From: MVRV01 sp964646755
Lineage (GTDB): Bacteria > Desulfobacterota > Syntrophia > Syntrophales > Smithellaceae
Length of the DNA: 64,000 bases
Assembly (NCBI GenBank): GCA_964646755.1
Contig: CAZYIE010000009.1
Coordinates: forward strand, 1 to 64,000
Direction of reading: 5' to 3'
Shown here: piece by piece, positions 36,135 through 44,107 of the stretch
How positions within the stretch are numbered: position 1 is the stretch's first letter
Layout of the letters: every line of letters starts with the position of its first letter
The notes under the pieces: model-generated
What the model was told of the DNA's origin: nothing
Databases searched by the model: none
The model's input: only the letters and a program-made list of their open reading frames with translations
Made by a program: the position numbers and the translations under genes

Positions 36135-36482
36135 TCAGAACTCCTCTTCCCGGACAATCTCGTTTTTGACCGTCGAGAGCAGCTCCTGCAGGACAGGCAG
36201 GACATCAGTGCGAAATCTTCCGGCGACGAGAAGATACATGATGTCGTCACCGACATTCAGCATACCACTATTGATCCAAACCCGGATTGCGGCAATTCCT
36301 TCCCGCTTTCTTAGCCTGTTCAAACAGTTATCCAGCTCTTCTTGATTATAGGATAACTGCATAGTCTTGACCGGTTTTCCATTTTTAGTCGTACCGCGCA
36401 CGACACCGTTATGTATAAGAATCATCCCCACTGATGCCGGATCACTGTTGTTTTTGATTTCTTTAATCCAATCATCTATCAT
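36135..36482 (-). CDS. MoaE-like protein
   Basis: A 115-residue protein similar to short MoaE relatives (molybdopterin synthase large-subunit fold). It has VGMILIHNGVVRGTTKNGKPV at the start and DDIMYLLVAGRFRTDVLPVLQELL at the end. The lysine pair of classical MoaE that takes part in sulfur transfer cannot be identified with confidence, so activity as molybdopterin synthase is doubtful. GAGG precedes the ATG. moaA is about 6 kb away and no moaD is in the window. Confidence 0.7.
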   Translation of the reverse strand: MIDDWIKEIKNNSDPASVGMILIHNGVVRGTTKNGKPVKTMQLSYNQEELDNCLNRLRKREGIAAIRVWINSGMLNVGDDIMYLLVAGRFRTDVLPVLQELLSTVKNEIVREEEF

Positions 36483-36566
36483 TGCATGCCTCTTTATTAC
36501 GATTTTTCTATTTTATTTCATAAAAACATTAAAGAGTCCACAGACTATTTTTTAAAGGAGATATTT

Positions 36567-36644
36567 ATAAAAATCGCATTAGATTCAAGACAAAACCAGA
36601 TTAAAAAACACTTCGGACGCTGTAAATTCTTCAGAGAACTTTAA
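36567..36644 (+). pseudogene. Truncated NifX/ORP-like relic
   Basis: After GGAG at 36557-36560, the frame begins with ATA in the place of ATG. It reads KIALDSRQNQIKKHFGRCKFF and stops at TAA 36642. This matches the first 20 or so residues of the NifX-like protein at 40029 (KIALPSNQNQVDAHFGHCEYF). Nothing of the remaining 95 residues follows; the 3' end runs antisense into the DUF3343 gene. It is a decayed sixth copy of the family that dominates the right half of the window. Confidence 0.75.
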
Positions 36645-36858
36645 TCTCAAAGAAATCAAGCTTGTCCTGCAAGATATTTTCAACCTGCTCTTTTGCAGAA
36701 GTGTTAAAACGCAGACAGACACCGCAATCAGAGCTGAGATGACGCGGCACAGGAATTAGTTTGCAGAAAATTGTTGCGGTTTTGATCAGTTTTTCGGCGC
36801 GTAGCGCGTGGCTTACGGATTCAAAAAGGACAACGCTTGTCGATTCTTTTTGCTCCAT
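36631..36858 (-). CDS. DUF3343 putative Se/S carrier-like protein
   Basis: A 75-residue protein with the DUF3343 pattern: a first strand SVVLFESVSHALRAEKLIK, a central PRHLSSDCGVCLRFN with the CxxC-like pair that may carry sulfur or selenium, and a C-terminal strand. The Pfam name for the family is a putative Se/S carrier. It is the last gene of the operon after yedE, the tusA/yedF-like gene and the desulfurase, the usual genomic partners of selenium use. Two bases separate it from the desulfurase gene. Confidence 0.85.
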   Translation of the reverse strand: MEQKESTSVVLFESVSHALRAEKLIKTATIFCKLIPVPRHLSSDCGVCLRFNTSAKEQVENILQDKLDFFEIKVL

Positions 36859-36860
36859 GA

Positions 36861-38030
36861 CTAAATCATGTTTCCTTTTTGGATTAAATCTCGCACCGCA
36901 CTGACCGCCTTGTCAATATCTTGTTCGCTATGGAAAAAGCCGAAACTGAAGCGTACTGTGCCCTGCGAAAACGTTCCTATTGTTTTGTGAGCCGCAGGCG
37001 CGCAATGCAGTCCGGGACGGCACATGATTCCCCATTTTTCTTCAAAGTAGAGAGCAGCATCCGATGGGGTGATATTCTTTAAGTTAAAGGACACCACAGC
37101 GGTTTGCATTTTAGCATCGTTGGGCCCGTAAACAGTCACTTGATCTTTATCTTCCTTCAATTGATGAAGAAAACGTGATGTCAGTTGTTCTTCTTTTGCC
37201 CGGATGGCTTTTGTCGTCTGTTCCAGGATGAAATTTGCGCCCGCGTCAAGTCCCGCCAGACCAATGGCGTTAGGAGTGCCGCTTTCATACTTGTCCGGCA
37301 TAAAATCCGGTTGGTTTTCAAACTCCGAGCGGCTGCCTGTTCCGCCTCTCATCAAAGGCGCAATTCGTTGATCGAGATTTTCGCGAACATAAAGCCCTCC
37401 TGTGCCCTGAGGGCCATAGAGAGATTTGTGGCCAGTGAAAGCCAGCAGATCAATGGACATTTTGACCACATCAATCGGCAGGGCTCCCGCGGTCTGGGCT
37501 GCATCCACACACAACAAAACATCTCCCCTCTCGCTCGTCACCTTCCCGATTTCTTCAACAGGCATGATTGTGCCCGTTACATTGGATGCAGAAGTAAGGA
37601 CTACTAATTTTGTATTTTTTTGAAAAGCCCCTTTGATGTCTTCCGGGTCAAGCTCCCCTCGCGGTGAGCAGGGAATCACCGAAAGTTCCAATCCCTGCGA
37701 CGCAAGATAACGCAGTGGCCGCATGACAGAATTATGCTCCATGCTGGTTGTAACAACATGATCGCCTTTTTTAAGCAGACCAAACAAAGAGATGTTAAGT
37801 GATTCCGTTACGTTTTTTGTGAAAGCAATGCGCAGAGGATCTTCTATATTAAAGAGACGCGCCAGCGTTTCTCTTGTTTCAAAAACAACTCGCCCCGCAC
37901 CAATGGAAAGCCTGTGGCCGGAGCGCCCGGGAGAACCGCCGATATTTTGCTGATAATTGATCATCGCTGCAAGCGTCGCTTCCGGCTTCGGAAACGACGT
38001 TGCGGCGTTGTCCAGATAAAGTGTTTCCAT
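36861..38030 (-). CDS. Cysteine desulfurase family protein (class V aminotransferase)
   Basis: A 389-residue fold-type I PLP enzyme. It starts YLDNAATSFPKPEATLAAM, has the histidine motif TTSMEHNSVMRPL, VDAAQTAGALPIDV with the PLP Asp, and the Schiff-base lysine in FTGHKSLYGPQGTGGLY. The catalytic cysteine is in IMCRPGLHCAPAAHKT, where the RPGLHC motif is well preserved. This class V subfamily tends to occur with YedE/YedF-type genes in selenium-using bacteria, where it would release selenium or sulfur from (seleno)cysteine. Its operon has exactly those genes. Confidence 0.9.
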   Translation of the reverse strand: METLYLDNAATSFPKPEATLAAMINYQQNIGGSPGRSGHRLSIGAGRVVFETRETLARLFNIEDPLRIAFTKNVTESLNISLFGLLKKGDHVVTTSMEHNSVMRPLRYLASQGLELSVIPCSPRGELDPEDIKGAFQKNTKLVVLTSASNVTGTIMPVEEIGKVTSERGDVLLCVDAAQTAGALPIDVVKMSIDLLAFTGHKSLYGPQGTGGLYVRENLDQRIAPLMRGGTGSRSEFENQPDFMPDKYESGTPNAIGLAGLDAGANFILEQTTKAIRAKEEQLTSRFLHQLKEDKDQVTVYGPNDAKMQTAVVSFNLKNITPSDAALYFEEKWGIMCRPGLHCAPAAHKTIGTFSQGTVRFSFGFFHSEQDIDKAVSAVRDLIQKGNMI

Positions 38031-38039
38031 TGATGATAT

Positions 38040-38255
38040 TTATGCTTTCGCCGTGCGAATCACTATGTCTGCGCCTTCTTCCCGCGCATCTGTTTTAAGG
38101 CCGCGCCGTGTGGCAAGACGTGTGACATTTTCACGGGCTACTTCGTTATCAACTATAATTTCCAGATCGGCATTGCCATCTGCAATAGCCTGGCTAACCA
38201 ATACAACCGGCTGCGGGCAGGATAATCCTCTGGCATCAATACGTTTTGTAGTCAT
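38040..38255 (-). CDS. TusA/SirA-like sulfur carrier (YedF N-terminal type)
   Basis: I take ATG 38255 as the start because AAGGAG is seven bases from it; ATG 38261 is too close. The 71-residue product has the CPxP motif in ARGLSCPQPVVLVSQAI (Cys about residue 11), with a C-terminal beta strand. Such proteins carry persulfide or perselenide. Full YedF has a second domain that is absent here, and the DUF3343 gene in the same operon may replace it. It sits between yedE and the desulfurase, which would load it. Confidence 0.88.
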   Translation of the reverse strand: MTTKRIDARGLSCPQPVVLVSQAIADGNADLEIIVDNEVARENVTRLATRRGLKTDAREEGADIVIRTAKA

Positions 38256-38276
38256 TATCATTCTCCTTCCAATTAA

Positions 38277-39366
38277 TCAATTTACTATCTTGTCCCGTTG
38301 TGTAAACCCGATTATCAAACAGAATGCTAATCCGATAATAACAGCAACGGAACCGAACGCGCCAATACCCTTCGGTGAGGAGGCTATCGCGAAGTTATNN
38401 NNNNNNNNGGGCAATACCTGCGCCGACAATCATGCCGATGGCAAAGACCGCAGCATCCATATCGCCCTCGCCGGAAAGAAACAGCTGTCGGCCGGGACAG
38501 CCACCGGCCAGAACAAACGCCAATCCTGAAAGAGTCATACCCAGGAAATTCCAGATATGATCGGTATGGGCGACGGGCTGGCCTTCAAAACCGGGCTTGA
38601 ATTGACCAAGAATCAAATTCATACCAAAGGCAAAAACCAGCAAAGCGGCCACACCGCTGATCAAATGGAAATCCTTAATCAAAATGACGTCCCGAAACGC
38701 GCCCATCGTGCAGAAACGACTGCGCTGCGCCAGAGCGCCAATTACCAGACCGGCAATGATACTGATGAGGATTGGAGCATGCTGTGAGCCGGGTCCTTTC
38801 ACGCTAAAGAAAATCGGGCCGCCCGGAGCAAAAGAAACATTAAACACAAGCAGAAGCAAAAGACCAATCATCAATGCCGGGAAAATCCACCCGCTGGCTT
38901 TTCTTTGCGCATAGGAACGCCCCAGGCTGTAGCCATTTTTCAGAAATTGGACACCGATAAAAATACCAGCAATGAGACCAAGCAACCCCAAAATCGCGTT
39001 TCCGTCACCACCAGACAACCTCAAAAGCGCGCGCCAGGGACAACCCAGAAATACCAAGGCACCCAGCATGGCGAACACACCGAGGAAAAAACGGACGAGA
39101 GGCGCTGACCCGCCGCGAGGTTTGTATTCTCCGGCAATGAGGGCGGCAACAAAAGCACCCAGAACAAATCCCATGATTTCCGGTCGCAGATACTGCACGA
39201 CATCCGCGCGATGCAGTCCCAGAGCACCGGCTATGTCTCGTTCAAAGCAGGCAACGCAAATCCCCATATTGGGCGGATTGCCGAAATACTGGAGCAGAGC
39301 TGCGCCAATACCGATAACAGCGCCGACAATAATCATCCCCGTGCGGGTTGAAAAAATATTTTTCAT
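38277..39366 (-). CDS. yedE: YedE-type selenium/sulfur transporter, with a scaffold gap
   Basis: The gene continues past the N run at 38399-38408 to TGA 38277-38279. If the Ns are removed, GCC-CAT-AAC-TTC joins in frame and gives AHNFAIASS, which is what the family has, so no residue seems lost (359 residues). Ten or so hydrophobic segments hold the YeeE/YedE motifs GICVACFERDIAGALGLHR, LGCPWRALLRLSGGDGNAI, RSRFCTMGAFRDV and LAGGCPGRQLFLSGEGD. The second cysteine motifs resemble the thiosulfate transporter. YedE with TusA/YedF is a marker of selenium metabolism; import of a selenium compound is a good inference. Confidence 0.9.
38399..38408. other. Scaffold placeholder (10 N) inside yedE
   Basis: Deleting the ten Ns restores the frame and the conserved AHNF motif, so the true gap may be zero bases. 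Confidence 0.95.
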
Positions 39367-39549
39367 AAAAACACCCTCCCTAAGATAAGTTGCCAGCTTG
39401 TAACAGCCGGTAAATCAAAAAGCAAATTCATTAAAGTAATAGTATCGCTGAAATTATTATAATTAGGAATACTTACAAGGAAATGAGATGTTTCCGAATT
39501 ATTCTTCGACAGTATATTATTTTTACTCAATTCAAATTGATTTTATGTC

Positions 39550-39583
39550 TTGACATATTGTGGGCATATGCCTATAATATGTC
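39550..39583 (+). promoter_or_regulatory. Sigma-70 promoter overlaid by a 32-bp dyad operator
   Basis: TTGACA (39550-39555), a 17-base spacer and TATAAT (39573-39578) form a consensus sigma-70 promoter. Centred at 39567.5 is a dyad: arms GACATATT (39552-39559) and AATATGTC (39576-39583) with the perfect core GGCATATGCC (39563-39572). A bound dimer would cover both the -35 and the -10, so repression is expected. The DUF134 protein encoded 21 bases downstream has a helix-turn-helix and is the obvious candidate. Confidence 0.8.
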
Positions 39584-39603
39584 CCAAGGAGTAATCCAGG
39601 AAA

Positions 39604-39930
39604 ATGTCGAGACCTAAATGCTGCCGGCAAGTAGGTTGCATGCCGGATAAAAATTATTTTAAGCCCAGAGGAATACCTTCTTCACAGTTGGATGAAGTGG
39701 TGCTTTCTCTTGATGAGTACGAATCAGTGCGTCTGGCCGATTTCGATGGTCTATACCAGGAGGAGGCAGCGGGGAAAATGGGCATTTCGCGACAGACATT
39801 TGGCCGGATCATCGAATCAGCCCATAAAAAGATTGCCGACGTCTTGATTCACGGCAAGGCGCTGAAAATTGAAGGCGGAGACGTTGCCATCAAGGATGGG
39901 AACATCTTTCACCTGCGGGAAATACCATAG
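39604..39930 (+). CDS. DUF134 (UPF0251) helix-turn-helix regulator
   Basis: A 108-residue DNA-binding protein. It opens with SRPKCCRQVGCMPDKNYFKPRG, the cysteine pattern of DUF134, and continues with a sigma-factor-like helix-turn-helix: ESVRLADFDGLYQEEAAGKMGISRQTFGRIIESAHKKIADVL (about residues 39-80). Homologues commonly neighbour NifX/ORP-like genes, as here. The cysteines suggest metal or Fe-S control. AAGGAG precedes the ATG, and a strong promoter with a dyad lies just before it. A possible zinc-ribbon tail follows in the +1 frame (39932-39997). Confidence 0.88.
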   Translation: MSRPKCCRQVGCMPDKNYFKPRGIPSSQLDEVVLSLDEYESVRLADFDGLYQEEAAGKMGISRQTFGRIIESAHKKIADVLIHGKALKIEGGDVAIKDGNIFHLREIP

Positions 39931-39931
39931 A

Positions 39932-39997
39932 GAATTCGATTGCCGTCACGAGGAGCAGGACACTCAAATATGTCCGCATTGCAAAGCCAGTTCATGA
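39932..39997 (+). pseudogene. Out-of-frame zinc-ribbon tail, possible lost C-terminus of the DUF134 gene
   Basis: Immediately after the DUF134 stop, the +1 frame reads EFDCRHEEQDTQICPHCKASS and then stops. CRH...CPHC is a zinc-ribbon-like pair, and DUF134 homologues often end in such a cysteine-rich tail. A one-base deletion or a programmed +1 shift near 39915-39930 would join them. A sequencing error is the simplest alternative. Confidence 0.4.
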
Positions 39998-40028
39998 AAA
40001 ATAACAATAATTACAAAAGGAGAACATT

Positions 40029-40391
40029 ATGAAGATCGCATTACCATCCAATCAGAACCAGGTGGATGCACATTTCGGCCACTGTGAATATTTTACCGTA
40101 TTCACGATTGACGACAAAAACAAAATACTGTCGCAGGAAACAATCACTCCGCCCGCCGGTTGCGGCTGCAAATCGGATATTGCCTCGATACTGGCACAAA
40201 TGGGCGTGACGCAGATGCTGGCCGGGAACATGGGACAAGGCGCCGTGAATGTTTTGGAAAGCAACGGAATTAAGGTTTTGCGCGGCTGTTCCGGTGATGT
40301 GAAAGATGTCGCCCAGAAATGGCTTGCCGGGCAGCTGCAGGATTCCGGTATCGCCTGCTCACAACATGAGCATGGCTGCCATGAAGGCTAA
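40029..40391 (+). CDS. NifX/ORP-like dinitrogenase iron-molybdenum cofactor family protein (copy 1)
   Basis: A 120-residue protein of the NifX/NafY/ORP fold. It begins MKIALPSNQNQVDAHFGHCEYFTVF, has the family's middle block with a GCGCKSD cysteine cluster (about residues 45-51), AGNMGQGAVNVLESNGIKVLRGCSGD, and a histidine- and cysteine-rich tail (CSQHEHGCHEG). The family binds Fe-S or Mo-containing cofactors, as in the orange protein of Desulfovibrio with its Mo-Cu cluster. The tail and the extra cysteines suggest direct metal binding. It follows the DUF134 gene and precedes the sigma-54 activator gene. No nitrogenase genes are near, so a role in nitrogen fixation is not implied. Confidence 0.88.
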   Translation: MKIALPSNQNQVDAHFGHCEYFTVFTIDDKNKILSQETITPPAGCGCKSDIASILAQMGVTQMLAGNMGQGAVNVLESNGIKVLRGCSGDVKDVAQKWLAGQLQDSGIACSQHEHGCHEG

Positions 40392-40413
40392 TGCCATAAG
40401 TTAAGGTTCTGAT

Positions 40414-41775
40414 ATGAAAGTCAGGCAATCCCCTAAACCTTTGCCCTTTAATCCGGGAGACGAGCAAAACATCATCCTCAATTCCATTGCGGATGGCGTT
40501 TTTACCGTAGATCAAAACTGGCGGATCACCTCTTTTAATCGCTCAGCCCAGGAGATTACGGGCGTCACCAGAGAAGAAGCCATGGGTCAGTTGTGCAAGG
40601 ATGTCTTAAAAGCGGACATCTGTGAAAAAAGCTGCTGTCTGCGCACTACCATGAAGACCGGGGCACCGATTATCAACAAAAAAGTTCATATAATCGACGC
40701 TGCAGGCAGACGGATTCCGATCAGTATTTCCACAGCCTTACTGCGCGACAAGGACGGCGCTCAACTGGGAGCGGTAGAAACGTTCCGGGATATAAGTGTC
40801 GAAGAAGGCCTGCGCAAAGCCATCAAGGCGAAATATTCTTTTGCGGATATCATCTCGAAAAACCACAAGATGCTGCAACTGTTTGATATCCTTCCCGACA
40901 TCTCCGTAAGCCAAAGCACGGTTCTGATCGAGGGAGAAAGCGGCACTGGCAAAGAACTTTTCGCCCGCGCCATTCATAACCTCAGCCCGAGAAAAAAACA
41001 GCCGTTTATTGCCGTCAATTGCAGCGCTCTGCCGGACGCTCTACTGGAGTCGGAGCTTTTCGGATATAAAGCTGGTGCATTTACCGACGCAAAAAAAGAC
41101 AAGCCGGGCCGATTTCGCCTGGCCGAAAACGGCACACTGTTTCTCGACGAAATTGGAGATATTACACCGGCCATGCAGGCAAAGCTTTTGCGGGTTTTGC
41201 AGGAAAAAACATACGAGCCGCTGGGCGCGACGGAAAGCCTTAAACACAATGTGCGCATGATCTCGGCCACCAACAAAAATCTTAAGGAACTTGTCCAACA
41301 GGGCCGCTTTCGGGAAGACCTGTTCTACAGGATTCATGTCTTCAAAATCACGTTGCCGCCGCTTCGCGAGCGGATGGAAGATATTCCCCTGCTGGCGGAA
41401 CACTTCATCAACCATTTTAACGTACTGCAGAAAAAAGATATTAAGGCCATCAGCGATGAAGCCATGTCCGTTTTAATGGCCTATGCTTATCCGGGCAACA
41501 TTCGCGAACTGGCCAATCTTATAGAACGAGCTTTTATTCTCTGCAAAGACGGACTCATCGAAAAGAGGCATCTGCCGGAATCGCTTTTTGCGGGGGCATC
41601 AGCCGTCCACAATTCAACTGATTCCGAATCTCTCAAGGATATGGAATCCACCTATCTGCTTAAAGCCCTCAGACAAAACAACTGGAATCGTCCACAGACC
41701 GCCGGACAACTGGGCATGCACAAAAGCACGCTTTATCGCAAGATCAAATCCCTGGGACTTGCCGTTCCCAAATAA
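40414..41775 (+). CDS. Sigma-54-dependent activator, PAS-AAA-Fis (activator 1)
   Basis: A 453-residue enhancer-binding protein. An N-terminal PAS domain (about 20-130) has a cysteine-rich stretch, LCKDVLKADICEKSCCLRTT, that could ligate a metal or Fe-S cluster. The AAA+ domain (about 150-390) has Walker A GESGTGKE, the sigma-54 contact loop GAFTDA, and Walker B TLFLDEIGD. The C-terminal Fis-type helix-turn-helix is QTAGQLGMHKSTLYRKIKSLGL. It should bind dyads upstream of sigma-54 promoters; the pair at 43919 and 60937 are candidates. It is cotranscribed with DUF134 and NifX copy 1. Confidence 0.93.
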   Translation: MKVRQSPKPLPFNPGDEQNIILNSIADGVFTVDQNWRITSFNRSAQEITGVTREEAMGQLCKDVLKADICEKSCCLRTTMKTGAPIINKKVHIIDAAGRRIPISISTALLRDKDGAQLGAVETFRDISVEEGLRKAIKAKYSFADIISKNHKMLQLFDILPDISVSQSTVLIEGESGTGKELFARAIHNLSPRKKQPFIAVNCSALPDALLESELFGYKAGAFTDAKKDKPGRFRLAENGTLFLDEIGDITPAMQAKLLRVLQEKTYEPLGATESLKHNVRMISATNKNLKELVQQGRFREDLFYRIHVFKITLPPLRERMEDIPLLAEHFINHFNVLQKKDIKAISDEAMSVLMAYAYPGNIRELANLIERAFILCKDGLIEKRHLPESLFAGASAVHNSTDSESLKDMESTYLLKALRQNNWNRPQTAGQLGMHKSTLYRKIKSLGLAVPK

Positions 41776-41893
41776 CCAATTTTTTCGAGGTCGCGCTCGC
41801 TGGACGACATTAATGGAGTTACACCGTGGAAGAAGACAAAATCAAGAAGGAAATGATTGATCTCCTCAGCCTGCATTCTTAGCCAGAATTACC

Positions 41894-41922
41894 TTGACGT
41901 ATAATCCCGAATTTCCTATGCT
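41894..41922 (+). promoter_or_regulatory. Possible sigma-70 promoter before the gamma-carbonic anhydrase gene
   Basis: TTGACG (41894-41899), 17 bases, and TATGCT (41917-41922) make a moderate sigma-70 promoter. It lies about 117 bases before the ATG at 42039. The rest of the 41776-42038 gap shows no gene I can support. Confidence 0.4.
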
Positions 41923-42038
41923 GCCTTCCGTAAAAAAGTAAGTTCTCGTCAAACAATTACAAAGATCATGTCACACCAGAAAAGAACAAGAGTTGTATTT
42001 GTAAAATTTTGAGACAACCATAAAGGGGGGAGTGTTTT

Positions 42039-42563
42039 ATGCTTTACAGATTTGGCGGCAAACAGCCAACTTCAGGAAAAGATACCTACATCAGTGAACT
42101 GGCCGATGTTATCGGCGACGTAGCGATCGGCAATAACTGCTATATCGGCCATGGCGCCATTTTAAGGGGAGACTATGGCCGCATTGAAATCGGAGACGGC
42201 ACAGCCGTGGAGGAAGGAGTCATTATCCACGCGCCTCCGGGCTTTACAAACCGCATCGGCGCAAGAATCACAATCGGTCACGGCGCCATTCTTCACGGGC
42301 AATCCATAGGAGATAATGTAGTGATCGGAATGGGTGCCGTTCTCAGCATCCTTTCGGAAGTTGGAGAAGGTGCAATTGTTGCAGAGGGTGCTGTCGTTAC
42401 AGCAAAACAGATCGTCCCCGTAAAGGTGGTTGTTGCCGGCAATCCAGCAAAAATCATCCGTGATGTAACAGCAAAAGACGAAGAACTGTGGGGTTTTGCC
42501 AAGCAACTATATATTGATCTTGCCAAAAAATACCTGAATGAGCCGATGGAACCGGTAAAATAA
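42039..42563 (+). CDS. Gamma-carbonic anhydrase family protein
   Basis: A 174-residue left-handed beta-helix protein, made of hexapeptide repeats such as VIGDVAIGNNCYIGHGAIL and IGDNVVIGMGAVL, with a C-terminal helix. The three zinc histidines of the family are matched by IIHAPP and by GHGAILHG, where two histidines bracket the motif; RGDYG is also conserved. It would hydrate CO2 or act as a related acyl-transfer or thioester-hydrolysing protein of the PaaY type. GGGGGG-AGTG precedes the ATG. It stands alone between the activator gene and moaA. Confidence 0.88.
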   Translation: MLYRFGGKQPTSGKDTYISELADVIGDVAIGNNCYIGHGAILRGDYGRIEIGDGTAVEEGVIIHAPPGFTNRIGARITIGHGAILHGQSIGDNVVIGMGAVLSILSEVGEGAIVAEGAVVTAKQIVPVKVVVAGNPAKIIRDVTAKDEELWGFAKQLYIDLAKKYLNEPMEPVK

Positions 42564-42730
42564 ATATCGGCCGATAATCACGTTGAGCAACAAGGGGCGG
42601 TAATAATTTCCAAATATTAAAAGGGTGTAAGGTTGATGTTATGAAGGTATCTATAGTTATAAAAGATTCATTACCTTATATGAAGATTATGAAATTGCGG
42701 CAAGAAATGAGGCTCGTAGCTTTTAAGCAG

Positions 42731-43729
42731 CTACCCTCCGATATTTGACATCGACTTAATACCGGATGTGATTGATCTGCATCCTGTATTATCCGCGGTA
42801 CATTTAATATTGTGGCCTTCTTCTTTTTCCTTTATTGCTGAAAAAATATACTCAATAATGTCTGTCTCGTCTGCCTTGTTTCTCAGCAAATGCTTCAGAT
42901 TATAGAGTGTGCTTGAGTGAAGACATGTTTTAAAATTACCATCTGCTGTTATTCTTAATCGGCTGCATGTAGCGCAGAATCTATGCGTCACTGGCGGGAT
43001 CACTCCAATTCGGATGTTTCTGTTTTTATATTTAAGATCATATCTCAAAGAAACACCTGTATCATCACCATTTTTTCTTATAAGTTCTCCCTTACTGCCA
43101 AGTAACCGGATAAGTTTATCTGATGGAATGAATTCATTAAACTCATCTTGTTCCGTTACAGGCATTCTCTCTATAAAGCGTAGTGTAATATTTTTGTCAG
43201 CAAAGTAGTCGAGGAAATCGTCAATTTCCTCTAAGGTGCCTTTAAGGAGGACACCGTTTATTTTGATATCGAAGAAACCGGAACTCAGCGATCTTTCGAT
43301 GTTGTTTATTACCGTATTGAAATGGTCTGCACCGGTTAATGAATGAAATTTTTCACGGGACATTGTATCGAGGCTTATATTGAGTTTTTTTACATTATAT
43401 TTTTTCAGGTCGGCAAGATGTTCTTCCAGGAGCGTTCCGTTTGTTGTCAAGCACAGATCAATTTCAGGATGCATTTTAACATTTGCTGAAATTATATCGA
43501 AAAAGCCTTTCCGGATAAGAGGCTCTCCCCCTGTAAATCTTATCTTTTTTATGCCCATCCTGATAAAAATATCAATAAGTTTTACAAACTCCTCGTTTCT
43601 TAAAACTTCATCATGAGTCACAAACTTCACACCTTCCGGAGGCATACAGTACCTGCATCTAAGATTGCATCTGTCAGTCACGGACACCCGGAGATAGTTA
43701 TGAGTCCTTAAATAATTATCTTTAAGCAT
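42731..43729 (-). CDS. moaA: GTP 3',8-cyclase
   Basis: A 332-residue radical SAM enzyme that starts molybdenum-cofactor synthesis. The N-terminal cluster motif is CNLRCRYC (about residues 21-28), the SAM motif FTGGEPLI follows, and the C-terminal cluster residues are in FCATCSRLRITADGNFKTCLH (about 257-277). The required C-terminal Gly-Gly is present (SNIGG at the end). It is AT-rich relative to its neighbours and transcribed against them. The MoaE-like gene at 36135 is the only other Mo-cofactor-like gene in the window. Cofactor supply for molybdoenzymes is the likely role. Confidence 0.93.
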   Translation of the reverse strand: MLKDNYLRTHNYLRVSVTDRCNLRCRYCMPPEGVKFVTHDEVLRNEEFVKLIDIFIRMGIKKIRFTGGEPLIRKGFFDIISANVKMHPEIDLCLTTNGTLLEEHLADLKKYNVKKLNISLDTMSREKFHSLTGADHFNTVINNIERSLSSGFFDIKINGVLLKGTLEEIDDFLDYFADKNITLRFIERMPVTEQDEFNEFIPSDKLIRLLGSKGELIRKNGDDTGVSLRYDLKYKNRNIRIGVIPPVTHRFCATCSRLRITADGNFKTCLHSSTLYNLKHLLRNKADETDIIEYIFSAIKEKEEGHNIKCTADNTGCRSITSGIKSMSNIGG

Positions 43730-43918
43730 TAATTTTACCGTAGTTAATTTTTAATAACGCTGTATAAATTAACAAAAGCATAAAAATGTCAAAGAATAAT
43801 TATTAGAAAGTTTTATTATTCTTTCTATTAAAGAATGTCCGCTTAAAAACATTATAACCAGAAGAAAGTTTGCGCTATGGCCAATACAAAAAGGAAGTTC
43901 CTATCACAAATCGCAATA

Positions 43919-43956
43919 TTGCGACATAGTCGCAACAAAAGTTGTATTATTGCAAC
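43919..43956 (+). promoter_or_regulatory. Upstream activator dyads (UAS) for the sigma-54 promoter at 44032
   Basis: TTGCGAC-ATA-GTCGCAA (43919-43935) is a perfect 17-base dyad. A second, looser one is GTTGTATTATTGCAAC (43941-43956). They lie about 105 and 85 bases upstream of the -24 element, the usual enhancer distance. The same core, with GTTGCA for GTCGCA, recurs at 60937 ahead of a second sigma-54 promoter, so the repeat is specific. Confidence 0.75.
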
Positions 43957-44031
43957 CATATTTCACCAAAAGAAGACCTGATTTATGGCAAGCTATTATT
44001 ATTACTAGCTTAACCAAAAAAAATACTCGTC

Positions 44032-44047
44032 TGGCACTTTCCTTGCT
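44032..44047 (+). promoter_or_regulatory. Sigma-54 promoter
   Basis: TGGCAC-TTTCC-TTGCT matches the consensus TGGCAC-N5-TTGCW exactly. The -24 GG (44033-44034) and the -12 GC (44045-44046) are 10 bases apart. Transcription would start near 44058-44060 and drive the NifX copy 2 gene at 44108 and what follows. Confidence 0.9.
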
Positions 44048-44107
44048 AATTAACATAATCATGAAAGAAAATAGCAGCACCCCCTCAGACCGAAAAGGCA
44101 TAAAAGA

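Larger units (their letters stand above)
43730..44107 (+). promoter_or_regulatory. 378-bp regulatory gap between moaA and NifX copy 2
   Basis: No gene is supported here. The left part is AT-rich with a moaA leader. The right part holds the enhancer-like dyads at 43919-43956 and the sigma-54 promoter at 44032, and short T-rich runs lie between. Confidence 0.7.

Noticed and set aside
41826..41882. An 18-codon GTG frame (EEDKIKKEMIDLL...) after activator 1
   Set aside because: Too short, without a ribosome binding site; perhaps the remnant of a gene.
42641..42748. A 35-codon frame starting ATG 42641
   Set aside because: No motif, an uncertain ribosome binding site, and an overlap with the moaA 3' end; it is not supported as a gene.
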